From Propionibacteriaceae bacterium UBA7704 (GTDB lineage: Bacteria; Actinomycetota; Actinomycetes; Propionibacteriales; Propionibacteriaceae), in assembly GCA_002482525.1 (NCBI GenBank), contig DLGC01000006.1, positions 46,468-110,467 on the forward strand: a stretch of 64,000 bases of DNA. Reading direction: 5' to 3'. Positions 26,249-37,409 of the stretch are shown here, one piece after another (the stretch's first letter is position 1; every line of letters starts with the position of its first letter). A program made the translations under genes and the position numbers. The notes beneath the pieces are model-generated. The model was not told the origin of the DNA. It saw only the letters and a list, made by a program, of their open reading frames with translations, and did no database searches.

Positions 26249-26515
26249 CTACGGGCGAGCGATCACCACCGCACCGGCGGCAATCGCCACCGCGCTGACA
26301 CCGCCAATTATCCAGATCATTCGAGAGTTGTCCGGAGCGACATCCTCCGAGACGGAGATCTCCTCATCGGACGCCGCTGTGGAGGTCGCCGACGGCGAGG
26401 GTGTGGAACGAGGACTCGGCGAAGGCGCGGCTACTGCCACACCCGTCGCTATCCCGAAAATCGAGCACACACTCAGCGTGCCCGCAGCGGCCAACCGCCG
26501 CAACGCCAACGTCAT
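26249..26515 (-). CDS. small secreted or membrane-anchored Ser/Pro/Thr-rich protein
   Basis: 88 residues: positively charged N-terminus and hydrophobic signal segment ending near AVAA (about 29), a Ser-Pro-Thr-rich acidic spacer, then a C-terminal membrane helix (about 66-85). The layout suggests a cell-surface protein anchored at its C-terminus. No family recognised. ATG 26515 has GGTAGG about 9 bases upstream. Confidence 0.55.
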   Translation of the reverse strand: MTLALRRLAAAGTLSVCSIFGIATGVAVAAPSPSPRSTPSPSATSTAASDEEISVSEDVAPDNSRMIWIIGGVSAVAIAAGAVVIARP

Positions 26516-26631
26516 GAGGCAGAGCCTACCCACCCACTGGCAGTAGTTCGGCCACGACCGACGTCCGCGGCCTGATCGCAGGCCGCGTCGTGCCTCTACC
26601 GAAGCCGACGCACAGCCACTAGGTTGGCCCC

Positions 26632-27282
26632 ATGAGCAGGCTGAAGCTCTGGGCGATCAGCATTGATGAAGTGCGTGGCATCGTCAGCGCCGATCCAGAC
26701 ACCGCCGGGCGGCTGCGCGCCGCCGCCACCGACCACTTCCACCTCGGTTCAGCGGCACCGATGGGGCTCATCGGCAAGTTGGGTCCATTTCTGCGCAAAG
26801 GCGGAGACCCGGCAGCACCGCGGCCGGAATCGCCCACGGCCCAGGAGGTGGAAGATCTGCTCGCTGGACGGTTCGTACCGCCGGACCGGCTGATTCCGGC
26901 CTGGAATCTGCTGGAGTTCTGGTTGGACACGGTTGCGCACGGCTATGGGACCTGGACACTGACCGAGCCGGGCCTCAACGATTTCGACTTCGACCTCGCC
27001 CGCGCCCAAGTGCCATCACGGTACGGCCTCAGTGATCTGTTCAAGAATTCGCTGGGTATCACACTCACCCGCTGCTCGGGGTTGGCGGCGGGATGGGTCT
27101 CCGGTCAGCACGCCCTCGCCATGGCCGCAAACTGGCCCCACGGGATCGGCGATCTCAGCACTGAGCACGCCGAACTCGCCACCAGCGTCCTGCGATTCTT
27201 GGACGACTGGCCCGGCTGGGAGGATCAAGCCGCACGGTCAGGCCGTCCGGCTCCAGACCTGGTCGCGGTCTTCCGCACCTGA
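26632..27282 (+). CDS. hypothetical cytosolic protein
   Basis: 216 residues, no signal or membrane segment. The opening RLKLWAISIDEVRGIVSADPDTAGRL resembles a family of small actinobacterial proteins of unknown function (possibly DUF7691, from memory and unverified). Good GC-rich codon use and a strong terminator right after it support a real gene. Confidence 0.7.
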   Translation: MSRLKLWAISIDEVRGIVSADPDTAGRLRAAATDHFHLGSAAPMGLIGKLGPFLRKGGDPAAPRPESPTAQEVEDLLAGRFVPPDRLIPAWNLLEFWLDTVAHGYGTWTLTEPGLNDFDFDLARAQVPSRYGLSDLFKNSLGITLTRCSGLAAGWVSGQHALAMAANWPHGIGDLSTEHAELATSVLRFLDDWPGWEDQAARSGRPAPDLVAVFRT

Positions 27283-27284
27283 TC

Positions 27285-27333
27285 ACCGACCTTTTCGGCC
27301 TGGCACCCGGCGCGGATGCCAGGCCGAGGTCGG
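27285..27333. terminator. strong bidirectional terminator
   Basis: CGGCCTGGCA and TGCCAGGCCG arms around an 11-base loop, extended outward by CCGACC/GGTCGG, fill the gap between two convergent genes. TTTT is on the 5' side, so it gives a U-tract-like run for minus-strand transcripts within the stem base. Confidence 0.8.
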
Positions 27334-28845
<1,512 letters not shown>

Positions 28846-28889
28846 GGCGGAATGCTATTGGTCGAAGGATTGGCCTTAAGGTGCTGTCC

Positions 28890-29204
28890 GTGACGCAGAA
28901 CGCCGAAGATCGCAAGCCCGCCCTGATACAGGCGCCCGTGCGAGCGCTCGACCCCGACGGATTCGCCGTCGTGGGCTCAGGCACGGTGGCCTTCGCGTTG
29001 GGCGTCATCGTGTGCTGGATCTACCTGGAACCCCTCACCGCGACGGGACGCCAGTGGTATCTCTACGTCGCCGTCACCGGCACAATCATCGGCCTGGTCG
29101 GCCTAGGGGTTGGATTCGTGCGGCGTCACCGCCGCCAGCCTGCGTCCGAGGACTCAGTCGAAGAGTCCCTCATCGATACTGATGGTGTCCCAGACCGGGA
29201 CTGA
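28890..29204 (+). CDS. small two-helix membrane protein, DUF2530-like
   Basis: 104 residues with two membrane segments (about 22-42 and 54-75) and charged ends. Position between an NCS2 permease and a DUF3027 gene is the usual place for DUF2530 proteins in actinobacteria; the domain call is partly from context. GTG 28890 has AAGG 8 bases upstream; GTG 28881 is an alternative. Its 3' end overlaps the convergent DUF3027 gene by 51 bases. Confidence 0.6.
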   Translation: MTQNAEDRKPALIQAPVRALDPDGFAVVGSGTVAFALGVIVCWIYLEPLTATGRQWYLYVAVTGTIIGLVGLGVGFVRRHRRQPASEDSVEESLIDTDGVPDRD

Positions 29205-29933
29205 AAGATCCACCCCTCGGCTCGGCTCGGCAACATCGGAGTGCCCACCGCAACCGTGATCGAGACTCACCACAGATCCATCGGAGGGCGACAACTCGTT
29301 GGCGCAGACGCCGAACAGGCGGCTCATACCGCCGGCAAGCGGAATGAGGAATCCACAGGTCGCGCACTCGCCGGGAGCCTGACTGGTCATCGGGTTGTCC
29401 GGTCCGCCATCGCCGGCCAGCCAACGCTCGGCTGCGTCGTCGCGTCCGTCGATCGACAACACTCGTTCTCGACCCAATCCCAACTCGGCCACAACGGCAC
29501 GCACCTGACTGGCCTCGGCCGGATCAGGATCGGCGGCGTTCTCACCACCGGTGAAGCCGGGCTCCAGGCGGTAGTCGTCGATCGGGGTGGGGGCGACCAC
29601 ACCGGGGCTGAGATCCTTGGGGCCGACGCGATCCGACCACGGCACCCACGCTGGTGCGAGCAGGGCGTCCGTGCCGGGCACCAGCGTCACCTCGGAGACA
29701 GTGACCACCCGAGCCCGTGAAGCGCGCACCACGGTGACGGACCAACGCCACCCCGGATAGCCAGGATGCACGCACTCGAACAAATGGGTTGCCACCCGGG
29801 CATCCTCGGCGTAGACGCCGAGGTGTTCACCCACCTCCAAGACGCCGGCGCGGGCGACTGCGGCGGCCTTCGCCTGGTCGATCGCCTGCGCGCAGGCCTG
29901 GTCGAGTTCCACCGCAGCAACGCTCACACTCAC
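29154..29933 (-). CDS. DUF3027 family protein
   Basis: 259 residues, soluble. The central GWRWSVTVVRA and VTLVPGTDALLAPAWVPWSDRV segments are signatures of DUF3027, an actinobacterial family of unknown function. A late ECATCGFLIPLAG...FGVCANE region carries metal-type cysteines. It overlaps the cold-shock gene by 4 bases and is probably co-translated with it. Confidence 0.83.
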   Translation of the reverse strand: MSVSVAAVELDQACAQAIDQAKAAAVARAGVLEVGEHLGVYAEDARVATHLFECVHPGYPGWRWSVTVVRASRARVVTVSEVTLVPGTDALLAPAWVPWSDRVGPKDLSPGVVAPTPIDDYRLEPGFTGGENAADPDPAEASQVRAVVAELGLGRERVLSIDGRDDAAERWLAGDGGPDNPMTSQAPGECATCGFLIPLAGGMSRLFGVCANELSPSDGSVVSLDHGCGGHSDVAEPSRGVDLSVPVWDTISIDEGLFD

Positions 29934-30316
29934 AACTCCAACTCATCAGCGACGGCGCGCAGCACCGACGCAGTCTTCCCGGCCAATTTGGGATCGGGGT
30001 AACGTCCCCGCCGGTAACCGTTACCGACGTTGTCGAGCATCTTGATCAGATCCTCGACGATGATCGCCATCTGCTCGGCGGACTTGCGGGTGGCCTTGGA
30101 CAGCGACGGCGGCGGATCCAACAGCCGCACTGAAAGAGCCTGTTCGCCCTTCTTGCCGTCGATCACGCCGAACTCGACCTTTTGGCCGCGCCGCAGGCTG
30201 GTCACACCCTCGGGCAGTGCCGAGGCGCGCACGTAGACATCGTCGCCACCATCGTCTTTGGAGAGGAAGCCGAAGCCTTTCTCCGCGTCGTAGTAGCGCA
30301 CCTTGCCGATGGGCAT
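29930..30316 (-). CDS. cold-shock-domain protein
   Basis: 128 residues. The N-terminal cold-shock domain (1-67) has an RNP1-type motif KGFGFLS, followed by a C-terminal helical extension of about 60 residues. The extended form is the actinobacterial type usually paired with DUF3027. Probable single-stranded RNA/DNA binder. Confidence 0.88.
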   Translation of the reverse strand: MPIGKVRYYDAEKGFGFLSKDDGGDDVYVRASALPEGVTSLRRGQKVEFGVIDGKKGEQALSVRLLDPPPSLSKATRKSAEQMAIIVEDLIKMLDNVGNGYRRGRYPDPKLAGKTASVLRAVADELEL

Positions 30317-30416
30317 GATTCTCTCTCCCGCAGTTCCGTGGGCGATTTCGCCTGAGGATCAGCCTATCCGGTCGCGGCCCGAGGGGCACCTCGGCGAAGC
30401 CGCGTACGATTCAGAC

Positions 30417-31196
30417 ATGGCCTCCTGGACCGATGGACCCGAGTACGCGCCCACCGTGCGTCCTACTGCGTTCGTGGCACCGGTCGCCGGAGCTCTGGTC
30501 GAGCCCGAGCCTCGACAGCAGGCCGACGACGCCGTCCCCGACGCCGAACCGACCTTCGAGCCTCCCACCGAGCCCGCACCCGACTTGCGGGAATTGGTGC
30601 CCTCGGCGGCACCGGGACGCAACCCGAACCTGCCTTTCGAGACGATCACCACTCCGATCACCGCCACCGAGGATCCACCCAGTGGTCCGCGTGACCCTCG
30701 GCTGCCTTTCGCCGAAGCCGGGCCGCCCTTGAGTGGCTATTTGGCCGCGCCGGTGCAGCAACCGCCGCCACAGGTGAATCCGGCGCCGTTCCCCGCGCCG
30801 GGCACGCCCCAGTGGTTCGTCCCTGATCCATCCCAGCTCTTTGCGCCGCCGCCCCAGGTCACCATCGGCCAGATCTGGAAGGCCGCCACCAACTGGGTCA
30901 TGATCCCGTTGCTGATCGGCATGTTCTTCGCCGCAATCTCACCGGTGGCACTACTGGTGGCGACCGTCAGCACGACTCAGATCGTGTACCGACGCAAGAG
31001 CGTGCGTAAGGCGGCTGGAATCATCTGGGGGGTTGCGCTGGCGCTCACCGTGCTGACTGTCTTCGCTGATCCGACTGCCGCTTTCTACGACACTTTGGCG
31101 ATCTACTCGCTGGTGGGCTCCTGGGCCGCAGCGATCGCTGCGCTGGCCATTGTGGGCTCAGCGCTGCGCAACGGCGAGCCGCCCGATCAGTTGTGA
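30417..31196 (+). CDS. proline-rich membrane protein of unknown function
   Basis: 259 residues. The first 150 residues are disordered and rich in Pro, Glu and Ala. The C-terminal third has about three membrane segments (roughly 162-190, 201-219, 228-250). ATG 30417 was chosen because the open frame upstream belongs to the cold-shock gene's promoter side. It is followed 8 bases later by another proline-rich membrane protein, with which it may be co-transcribed. Confidence 0.62.
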   Translation: MASWTDGPEYAPTVRPTAFVAPVAGALVEPEPRQQADDAVPDAEPTFEPPTEPAPDLRELVPSAAPGRNPNLPFETITTPITATEDPPSGPRDPRLPFAEAGPPLSGYLAAPVQQPPPQVNPAPFPAPGTPQWFVPDPSQLFAPPPQVTIGQIWKAATNWVMIPLLIGMFFAAISPVALLVATVSTTQIVYRRKSVRKAAGIIWGVALALTVLTVFADPTAAFYDTLAIYSLVGSWAAAIAALAIVGSALRNGEPPDQL

Positions 31197-31203
31197 TCCG
31201 CCC

Positions 31204-31932
31204 ATGACGCAGCAGCCACCCCCTCCGCAGATGCCCGGGCCTCCAGAGAGGCCCGATTTCGTGCCGCCACCACAGTGGGCACCGCCCCCACTGGCCGCCC
31301 CACCGCCGAGTTGGCCGGCTCCGGACGTTGCGACCCTGCTGGAGTCCGCTCCACCGCCCCGGGGTCGCCGGCCGGCTGTCGTCGTCGTGGCGGCCCTGAT
31401 CGTCGTGGGCATGGCTGTCGCTGCGATCTGGGTCACCCCACGACTGCTCGCGCCGACCACCGATCCCACACCGGCCCCGGTCACCAGCCACCAGCCCGGT
31501 GTGGTGACGGTGACCCCCGTCCCGCAGCCGACGGCCAAGACGGTTCTCACCAGCGGTGGCGAGGTGGGTCGCCGCGTCACCTTCCGAACCGATGCGGGCA
31601 CCGGCAGCCTCACCATCGCCAAGGCGACGTGGTCACAGGCGGGCCTGATGGCACCCCCGCAGGGAGAGCAGTACCTGGTGATCGAAGTGATGATCACCTG
31701 TCAGAGCGGCACGGTGGCCATCAATAGCCTCAGTCTCGTTGCCGGAACCGATCCAGCGGTAGGCGCCGCCTTCGGCCCAGCAGTGACCGACCCGCTTCCA
31801 GGCGTAACCCTCACCTCGGGTCAGAAGGCCTCCGGGGAGGTGGGATTCGTGATTCCCGCCGACACCACCGTCATAGCTCTCCTCGCCGCCAATCGCCACA
31901 CCGCAGCCACGATCGAGGTGCCCGGACCATGA
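31204..31932 (+). CDS. single-pass membrane protein with extracytoplasmic DUF4352-like domain
   Basis: 242 residues. A proline-rich cytosolic N-terminus is followed by one membrane helix (about 57-77), a Thr/Pro linker, and then a beta-rich outer domain (about 115-240). The region YLVIEVMITCQSG...VPGP resembles the immunoglobulin-like DUF4352/telokin fold. Its stop overlaps the Nudix gene start (ATGA). Confidence 0.6.
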   Translation: MTQQPPPPQMPGPPERPDFVPPPQWAPPPLAAPPPSWPAPDVATLLESAPPPRGRRPAVVVVAALIVVGMAVAAIWVTPRLLAPTTDPTPAPVTSHQPGVVTVTPVPQPTAKTVLTSGGEVGRRVTFRTDAGTGSLTIAKATWSQAGLMAPPQGEQYLVIEVMITCQSGTVAINSLSLVAGTDPAVGAAFGPAVTDPLPGVTLTSGQKASGEVGFVIPADTTVIALLAANRHTAATIEVPGP

Positions 31933-32486
31933 GTGAACCATTCCGAACTCGCGACTTCCGGCCGGTGGAGCCCAGCCTGCGGCCCCGCCGACTGCGACAG
32001 GCGGCCAGGGTGGTGATCCTCGCCCAGGACAGCATCCTGATGCTGGCTGATACCGACCCCGGGATCCCCGGCAGTCGCTGGTGGACCACACCGGGCGGCG
32101 GCATCGATCCCGGTGAGAGCCCGTCCGAGGCGGCGGCCCGGGAGATCTTCGAAGAGACCGGGCGGGCCACCGATGCCGATGAACTGCTCGGACCGGTAGC
32201 GATCCGCTCGGTGGTTCATGGCTTCTCCGACCAGATCTTGGCCCAGCGGGAGGAGTTCTTCATTCTGCGACTGGCTCAGACCTTCGCTCCGTCACAGGAG
32301 GGGTTCACCGCCGAGGAGCAGATCACTTTAGACGGTTGGGGCTGGCTCGCGGTGAGCGAACTCGATGGCGTCACCGAACCGATCTGGCCGGCCAATGTGC
32401 GCGACTTGATCGAGTTGGCCGACCGTCCCGAGCAGTGGCCGCTGGAGCTGGGAGACATCGAGGAATCAACTCTGCCGGTAAACTGA
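31929..32486 (+). CDS. Nudix hydrolase
   Basis: 185 residues with a complete Nudix box: Gly57-x5-Glu63-x7-Arg71-Glu72-x2-Glu75-Glu76-x-Gly78. It hydrolyses a nucleoside diphosphate linked to another moiety; the substrate is unknown. Overlaps the preceding gene by 4 bases and is followed 4 bases later by a CDF transporter. Confidence 0.88.
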   Translation: MSEPFRTRDFRPVEPSLRPRRLRQAARVVILAQDSILMLADTDPGIPGSRWWTTPGGGIDPGESPSEAAAREIFEETGRATDADELLGPVAIRSVVHGFSDQILAQREEFFILRLAQTFAPSQEGFTAEEQITLDGWGWLAVSELDGVTEPIWPANVRDLIELADRPEQWPLELGDIEESTLPVN

Positions 32487-32490
32487 ACCG

Positions 32491-33393
32491 GTGCAATCCG
32501 AAGTCCCTGTCGATCATCGATACCTGGAGAAATTCCTGTGGCTCTCCATAGCCACCGCCATCGCGACGGTGGCCATCAAGGGCATGGCGGCCTGGATCAC
32601 CAATTCGGTCGGATTGTGGTCCGACGCCATGGAATCCACCGTGAACCTGGTGGCTGCGATTGTGGCGTTGTGGGCGATTCGACTATCGGCCAAACCCGCC
32701 GACGACAACCATGATTTCGGCCACGGCAAGGCCGAATACATGTCGGCTGCAGTTGAAGGCACACTGATCTTCATTGCTGCGGCGGCGATCATCTACAGCG
32801 CGATCCTGCGCCTGCTGAATCCTGTCGCGCCCGAACAACTCGGACTGGGCCTGGCATTGTCGATGGTGGCCAGCGCGCTGAACCTGGGCACCGGACTGCT
32901 CCTGGTGCGCGCCGGCCGCAAGCATCGCTCCATCACGCTGGAGGCCGACGGCAAGCATCTGCTCACCGACGTATGGACCTCCGTGGGGGTGCTGGTCGGC
33001 GTCGGCCTGGTACTGCTCACCGGATGGACCGTCTTGGATCCGATCGTGGCGATCGCGGTGGGTATCAACATTCTGGTCACCGGTTTCGGGCTGGTGCGAC
33101 GTTCGGTGGTGGGCCTGCTGGATGGATCACTACCGGCCGAAGAGGTCGATATCGTCACCGAGGCCGCCCGTACCGCCTGCAGCTCCTGCGATATGAAGGT
33201 GGCTCAGATCCGTACCCGGGAGTCGGGCCGGCAGCGTTTTGTCTATGTCACCTTGGAAGTTCCCGGCGACTGGACGGTGCGTCGCTCCCACGATGTGGCC
33301 GACCTTGTCGAGGACTCGGTGGACGCGGCACTTCCCGGCACCGTGACCTTCGTGCACATCGAACCAGCCGCCGATGTCTCGGCCACGGTCTGA
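32491..33393 (+). CDS. cation diffusion facilitator family metal exporter
   Basis: 300 residues: six membrane segments then a cytosolic domain. The metal-site helices are recognisable in NSVGLWSDAMEST (second helix, His replaced by Ser in the first position of the usual HxxxD pattern) and HLLTDVWTS (fifth helix, HxxxD). It exports Zn2+, Fe2+ or Mn2+ by proton exchange. GTG start with no strong ribosome site, probably coupled to the Nudix gene. Confidence 0.87.
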   Translation: MQSEVPVDHRYLEKFLWLSIATAIATVAIKGMAAWITNSVGLWSDAMESTVNLVAAIVALWAIRLSAKPADDNHDFGHGKAEYMSAAVEGTLIFIAAAAIIYSAILRLLNPVAPEQLGLGLALSMVASALNLGTGLLLVRAGRKHRSITLEADGKHLLTDVWTSVGVLVGVGLVLLTGWTVLDPIVAIAVGINILVTGFGLVRRSVVGLLDGSLPAEEVDIVTEAARTACSSCDMKVAQIRTRESGRQRFVYVTLEVPGDWTVRRSHDVADLVEDSVDAALPGTVTFVHIEPAADVSATV

Positions 33394-33399
33394 GCGGCG

Positions 33400-34104
33400 T
33401 CAGTCGTGACGCAGGCGCGTCTCGGAATCGATCAGAATGCGCCACGATCGGACGAGTTCGGTGTCGACATAGGCCTTGAAGGATCGTCCCGGACGGGCTG
33501 CTGAGGAGATCTGGAACGATCGGACGCCGGCGCGGGCCAGCCATGGCACATGGTCGGGCTGCAGGCCGCCACCGGCCATGATCACGTTGGCCGCCCATGG
33601 GTCGGCCTTGGCGCGAGTCAGCAGATCGTTGAGTCCGAATTCGACACCGCGCGGCGAACCGGCAGTGAGTACCTGATCGAGTCTCGGCAGCGCTGAGAGC
33701 GCCGCCCACGCCCGGTCGGGCTCCAGACAGGTATCTACCGCACGATGGAAGGTCCACGGCCAGGAGGCATCCCCCAGCAGTTCGGCCAGCAGGGGCGCAT
33801 CGATGTCGCCGAGACCGTTCAGGAACCCCAACACCATGCCATCGGCGCCGGCATCGAGGTAGCTGGACATCAACCCGCGCAGTCGTACCGCTTCTCCCCC
33901 ATCGGTGCTGTAGCCGCTGCGCAGCCGCACCATCGGACGGATCTCGATCGACGTGGTGCGTCGGATGTCAGCGACCAGCTGCGGGGTCGGCGACATGCCG
34001 CCTTCTTCGAGCGATCCCACCACCATCACGCGGTCCGCACCTCCGGCATCGGCGCGTTCGGCGTCGGCAGGATGCAACGCGACGATTTCAAGCAGACCAC
34101 TCAC
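33400..34104 (-). CDS. cutC: CutC-family protein
   Basis: 234 residues, TIM-barrel fold of the CutC family: ADRVMVVGSLEEGGMSPT near the start, IRPMVRLRSG, and FHRAVD in the middle. Linked to copper handling by name, though the biochemical role of the family is uncertain. Converges on the CDF gene with 6 bases between the stops. Confidence 0.9.
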   Translation of the reverse strand: MSGLLEIVALHPADAERADAGGADRVMVVGSLEEGGMSPTPQLVADIRRTTSIEIRPMVRLRSGYSTDGGEAVRLRGLMSSYLDAGADGMVLGFLNGLGDIDAPLLAELLGDASWPWTFHRAVDTCLEPDRAWAALSALPRLDQVLTAGSPRGVEFGLNDLLTRAKADPWAANVIMAGGGLQPDHVPWLARAGVRSFQISSAARPGRSFKAYVDTELVRSWRILIDSETRLRHD

Positions 34105-34184
34105 GGTTCCATGATGAGTCCCGCGGCGAGCCCGAGCCCGCCGACACGCTGCGGGCGTCTCGCGCAGCCGAGCGGAGGGGGCGG

Positions 34185-35627
34185 CTACGAGGCGGTGGTG
34201 TCTGCCGCGGCGTACGCCTCGGAATCCACTCCTCCCGGCGGCATTCGTAGCGCCGCCAACAGCATCAGCACTGCCGAGATGGCTGCGGCGACGAACACCC
34301 CGGAAAAGGCGACGGTCACGCCGGGAATGTGGGTCTCGCCGCCACCGGCCGCGATCAGATTGTTGGCGATGGCTCCGAAGATCGCGACACCGACCGCGCT
34401 GCCCACCGAGCGGGCCAACATGTTGGTTCCGGTGACCAGACCTCGCTCATTCCAGCCCACCGACGACTGTGCAGCGATCAGCGACGGGGCCGCCGTCCAG
34501 CCGAGACCGAAGCCGATCACGAAGCAGGCCACGGCAACCGTCCAAGCCTGCGGCCACAGGCTGGCGGCAGCCAGGCCGATCGAACCCAGGGTTGCGATGG
34601 CACTTCCGAGCACGGTGGTCCGTCGAAAGCCCACCCGCAGATACACCCGACCGGCCAATGCTGCGGCCAGCGGCCAGCCCAAGGTGAGGGCGGCGACGGC
34701 GATTCCCGAGATGAGCGGCACCGCGCCCGTGGTGCGTTCCAGGAAGGTCGGAACGAAGCTGGTCACCCCAATCAGCAGTGCGCCCACTCCCAGCGAGACG
34801 GTCGTGGTCGCCCAGATCAGGCGACGACGCAGGATCGCCAGATCCAGGACCGGTTCGACCGCCCGTCGTTCCACGAAGGGGAAGACGGCCAGGGCGAGGA
34901 TGCCCACCCCGAAGCTGAGGAAGCTTGCCGGCGACGTCCACTCCCACGCGCTGCCACCCTCCAGCAGCGCGAGGATCACGGCCGTAAGCCCGACGGTGAG
35001 CACGCCGGCGCCGAGGAAATCGATGTGGTGGCGGCGCGACTCGACCTGTTCGTCATATTTGCGCAGCAACGCCCAGCCCGCCACCAGCACCAGTGGAATG
35101 TTGACAGCGAAGATCCATCGCCACGAACCGAACTGGGCGAAGACGCCACCCAGCGCCGGCCCGACCACCGATGACACGGCCCACACGCTGGCGATATAGC
35201 CCTGGACCACGGCTCGCTCGGCGACGCTGTAAAGGTCCCCGACGATGGTCATCGTCATCGGCGTGATCGCACCGGCCCCCAGCCCCTGGACCGCTCGGAA
35301 GGCGATCAAACTGGGCATACTCCACGCAAGCATCGCCAACACCGATCCCAAGCCGAACAGGGCTACGCCGACCAGGATCACCGGTTTGCGCCCGATCGTG
35401 TCGGCGAGCTTGGAGTACAGCGGCACCGAGACCGCTTGGGCCAACAGATAGACGGAGAACAGCCAGGGGTACTGGTCGAATTGGCCGAGGTCGGCCACCA
35501 CCGAGGGCACGGCCGTGGCGAGGATCGTGGCGTCGACCGCAATCAACCCGGTGGCGAGCATCAACGCCATCAGGATGGCACCGCGCGCGGATCGGAATCC
35601 GACATCGGTCGGCGGCTGATTTCTCAC
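34185..35627 (-). CDS. MFS drug exporter, DHA2 family (14 membrane segments)
   Basis: 480 residues with about 14 membrane segments. Motif A is present as KLADTIGRKPVILVG, and the VDATILATAVPSV segment in the first helix is typical of EmrB/QacA-type exporters. Probable proton-driven multidrug efflux. GTG 35627 was preferred over TTG 35639 because TTGGAG lies 8 bases before it. No TetR gene is adjacent. Confidence 0.85.
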   Translation of the reverse strand: MRNQPPTDVGFRSARGAILMALMLATGLIAVDATILATAVPSVVADLGQFDQYPWLFSVYLLAQAVSVPLYSKLADTIGRKPVILVGVALFGLGSVLAMLAWSMPSLIAFRAVQGLGAGAITPMTMTIVGDLYSVAERAVVQGYIASVWAVSSVVGPALGGVFAQFGSWRWIFAVNIPLVLVAGWALLRKYDEQVESRRHHIDFLGAGVLTVGLTAVILALLEGGSAWEWTSPASFLSFGVGILALAVFPFVERRAVEPVLDLAILRRRLIWATTTVSLGVGALLIGVTSFVPTFLERTTGAVPLISGIAVAALTLGWPLAAALAGRVYLRVGFRRTTVLGSAIATLGSIGLAAASLWPQAWTVAVACFVIGFGLGWTAAPSLIAAQSSVGWNERGLVTGTNMLARSVGSAVGVAIFGAIANNLIAAGGGETHIPGVTVAFSGVFVAAAISAVLMLLAALRMPPGGVDSEAYAAADTTAS

Positions 35628-35768
35628 GGTCAACTCCAACCAAGGAGTGACATTGGCTATTCCGTCAGAGCATCTGCATTGCCGGGATGCTGAACGGTGG
35701 ACGCTGCGACCCGATCACCAGCGCCATAGCCGAGGACACCGCAATACCCTCAGCTACGGCAGCTGCGA

Positions 35769-37301
35769 TCAGCGGGCCACGCTGGCGAACACGTAGCCCA
35801 GGTCTTGCAGAGTGCGGGTGTTTGTGACTTTCTTTCCCGTCGCGGCCTTGTAGCTCGTTCCCGAGCGCTTGAACGTCGCCGACACGTAGCCACCGCGCAG
35901 TCGAAAAGTCTTGATGTAGGTCCCCGCCTTGGCTGTGTAGCGGTAGGTTGACGTCCCGATCTTCACCACGACCTTGGCCGAGGACTTCAGGAAGGTGACG
36001 ACTTCGACTGTGTTCCGAGGCTTCGTTCCGTTCTTGGTCTTGCGCCACACCATCGGATACCGGTACTTGGGCTTGAAGGAGTAGGTGTGTAGCCGATGCG
36101 AGACGAATAGACGCTCCCGTTTGATCCCGGAGGCCGTCACCGAGGTCTTCTTCGCCTTGTAGGCAGCGACGTAGTAGCTGTTCATGTCCAGCAGCGAGTA
36201 GCCGTGCTCGACTGAAGGTGCGAAGTGCGTCGTCTCGCCATAATCGTTCCAGGTGACCAGAAGGACCAGATCGGCTGCTGGCATGCCCTTCTTGGCACCG
36301 AGGGCCAGGTTCCAATTGGCCCGCAGGGTGGCGCTGTTGGCTGCCTCTTCGTAGTTCGGGCCGGCACCACCTGATCCGTGAGGACGAGCATCCTGCACCG
36401 AGACCGGCTGCATCCACAGCTTGCCGGCCTTCTTCATGATGTCGGCGTGAGACCAGGCATCGCCGGGATTGCGACCGCCCCAATCGGAACCGCCGATACT
36501 GATCGACTTCCACGCCTTGAACCGCTTCGCAGTCAGAGCCTTCCGCTCGAAAACCGGCAACAACACAGCTCGCACGCCCTTGCTCGCCATGTAGTTCAAG
36601 ACGTCACGCCAGTAAGCCGGTGTATTGGCGTCAGCGGCGAAGGGAGACACAATGACTCGGCCTTTGCTGTCCTTGAAGATCACGCCCGACCGCGCAGCGT
36701 GCACCAGTTCGACCAAGTCCTTGCCGAGACTCGCCGCCTTATACGTCGGCGTCGACCCGCCGACATCGGGCTGCAGCATGATGCGGAACTTCTTGATATT
36801 CGCCGCAGCGACAAGTGTCTTCGCCCGCTGGAAGTAGGGTCGCAGGTCTGTCTCGCCCACCTTGGCGTTTGGCCACACATTCACTGCGAAACCATCAACA
36901 CCACCGCGCCGGGCGTATGCGATCTCGCGCTCAAAGTTGACCAATTTCCAATTGGACGAAGCAACCGGTGGCTGAGGAACGGGTCGATCTCGAAGGTATG
37001 CCCCGTAGTCGCGGTATATTCCACCCTCGCCGGACGCCGACAGGTAGTTCATTGTGTAATAATCCCTAGACGGCGCCTCATTCTCTATTGAGATCGGGTA
37101 TTGCAGGTGATAGTGAGCAAAGACAAGCCGCTTCTTCACGGTTGCGGCCGCTGCCTTCAACGTCACCTGACGAGCGATAACCACGCTCGGTGCCGCAGCC
37201 TGGGCGGCCGACGACGTCGCCACGCCCTGCACACCCGTAGCCCCAACGCAGGTACTCACCGCCACTGCCAGTATGTGCCTCGCTTTGACTCGATAATCCA
37301 T
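35769..37301 (-). CDS. secreted GH71-like alpha-1,3-glucanase
   Basis: 510 residues. A signal sequence runs to about the SSAAQAAA site (28-35). The catalytic region starts at VFAHYHLQYPIS and contains FAVNVW and the VTWNDYGETTHFAPS block, as in family 71 glycoside hydrolases. A Lys/Thr-rich C-terminal beta domain (about 395-510) may bind polysaccharide. Codon use is visibly less GC-biased than its neighbours (many Lys and Asn codons, AT-rich upstream region), hinting at transfer. ATG 37301 follows GGAGGGG. Confidence 0.8.
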   Translation of the reverse strand: MDYRVKARHILAVAVSTCVGATGVQGVATSSAAQAAAPSVVIARQVTLKAAAATVKKRLVFAHYHLQYPISIENEAPSRDYYTMNYLSASGEGGIYRDYGAYLRDRPVPQPPVASSNWKLVNFEREIAYARRGGVDGFAVNVWPNAKVGETDLRPYFQRAKTLVAAANIKKFRIMLQPDVGGSTPTYKAASLGKDLVELVHAARSGVIFKDSKGRVIVSPFAADANTPAYWRDVLNYMASKGVRAVLLPVFERKALTAKRFKAWKSISIGGSDWGGRNPGDAWSHADIMKKAGKLWMQPVSVQDARPHGSGGAGPNYEEAANSATLRANWNLALGAKKGMPAADLVLLVTWNDYGETTHFAPSVEHGYSLLDMNSYYVAAYKAKKTSVTASGIKRERLFVSHRLHTYSFKPKYRYPMVWRKTKNGTKPRNTVEVVTFLKSSAKVVVKIGTSTYRYTAKAGTYIKTFRLRGGYVSATFKRSGTSYKAATGKKVTNTRTLQDLGYVFASVAR

Positions 37302-37409
37302 CGCAAGCCCCTCCGAAATAGATCCATTAGCACCCAAAGCCGACTGCCTTGTCCGGCGATCACTTACCCCTACCGGCGGAAGTCAACATAACATGTGAAA
37401 ACCCGGCAC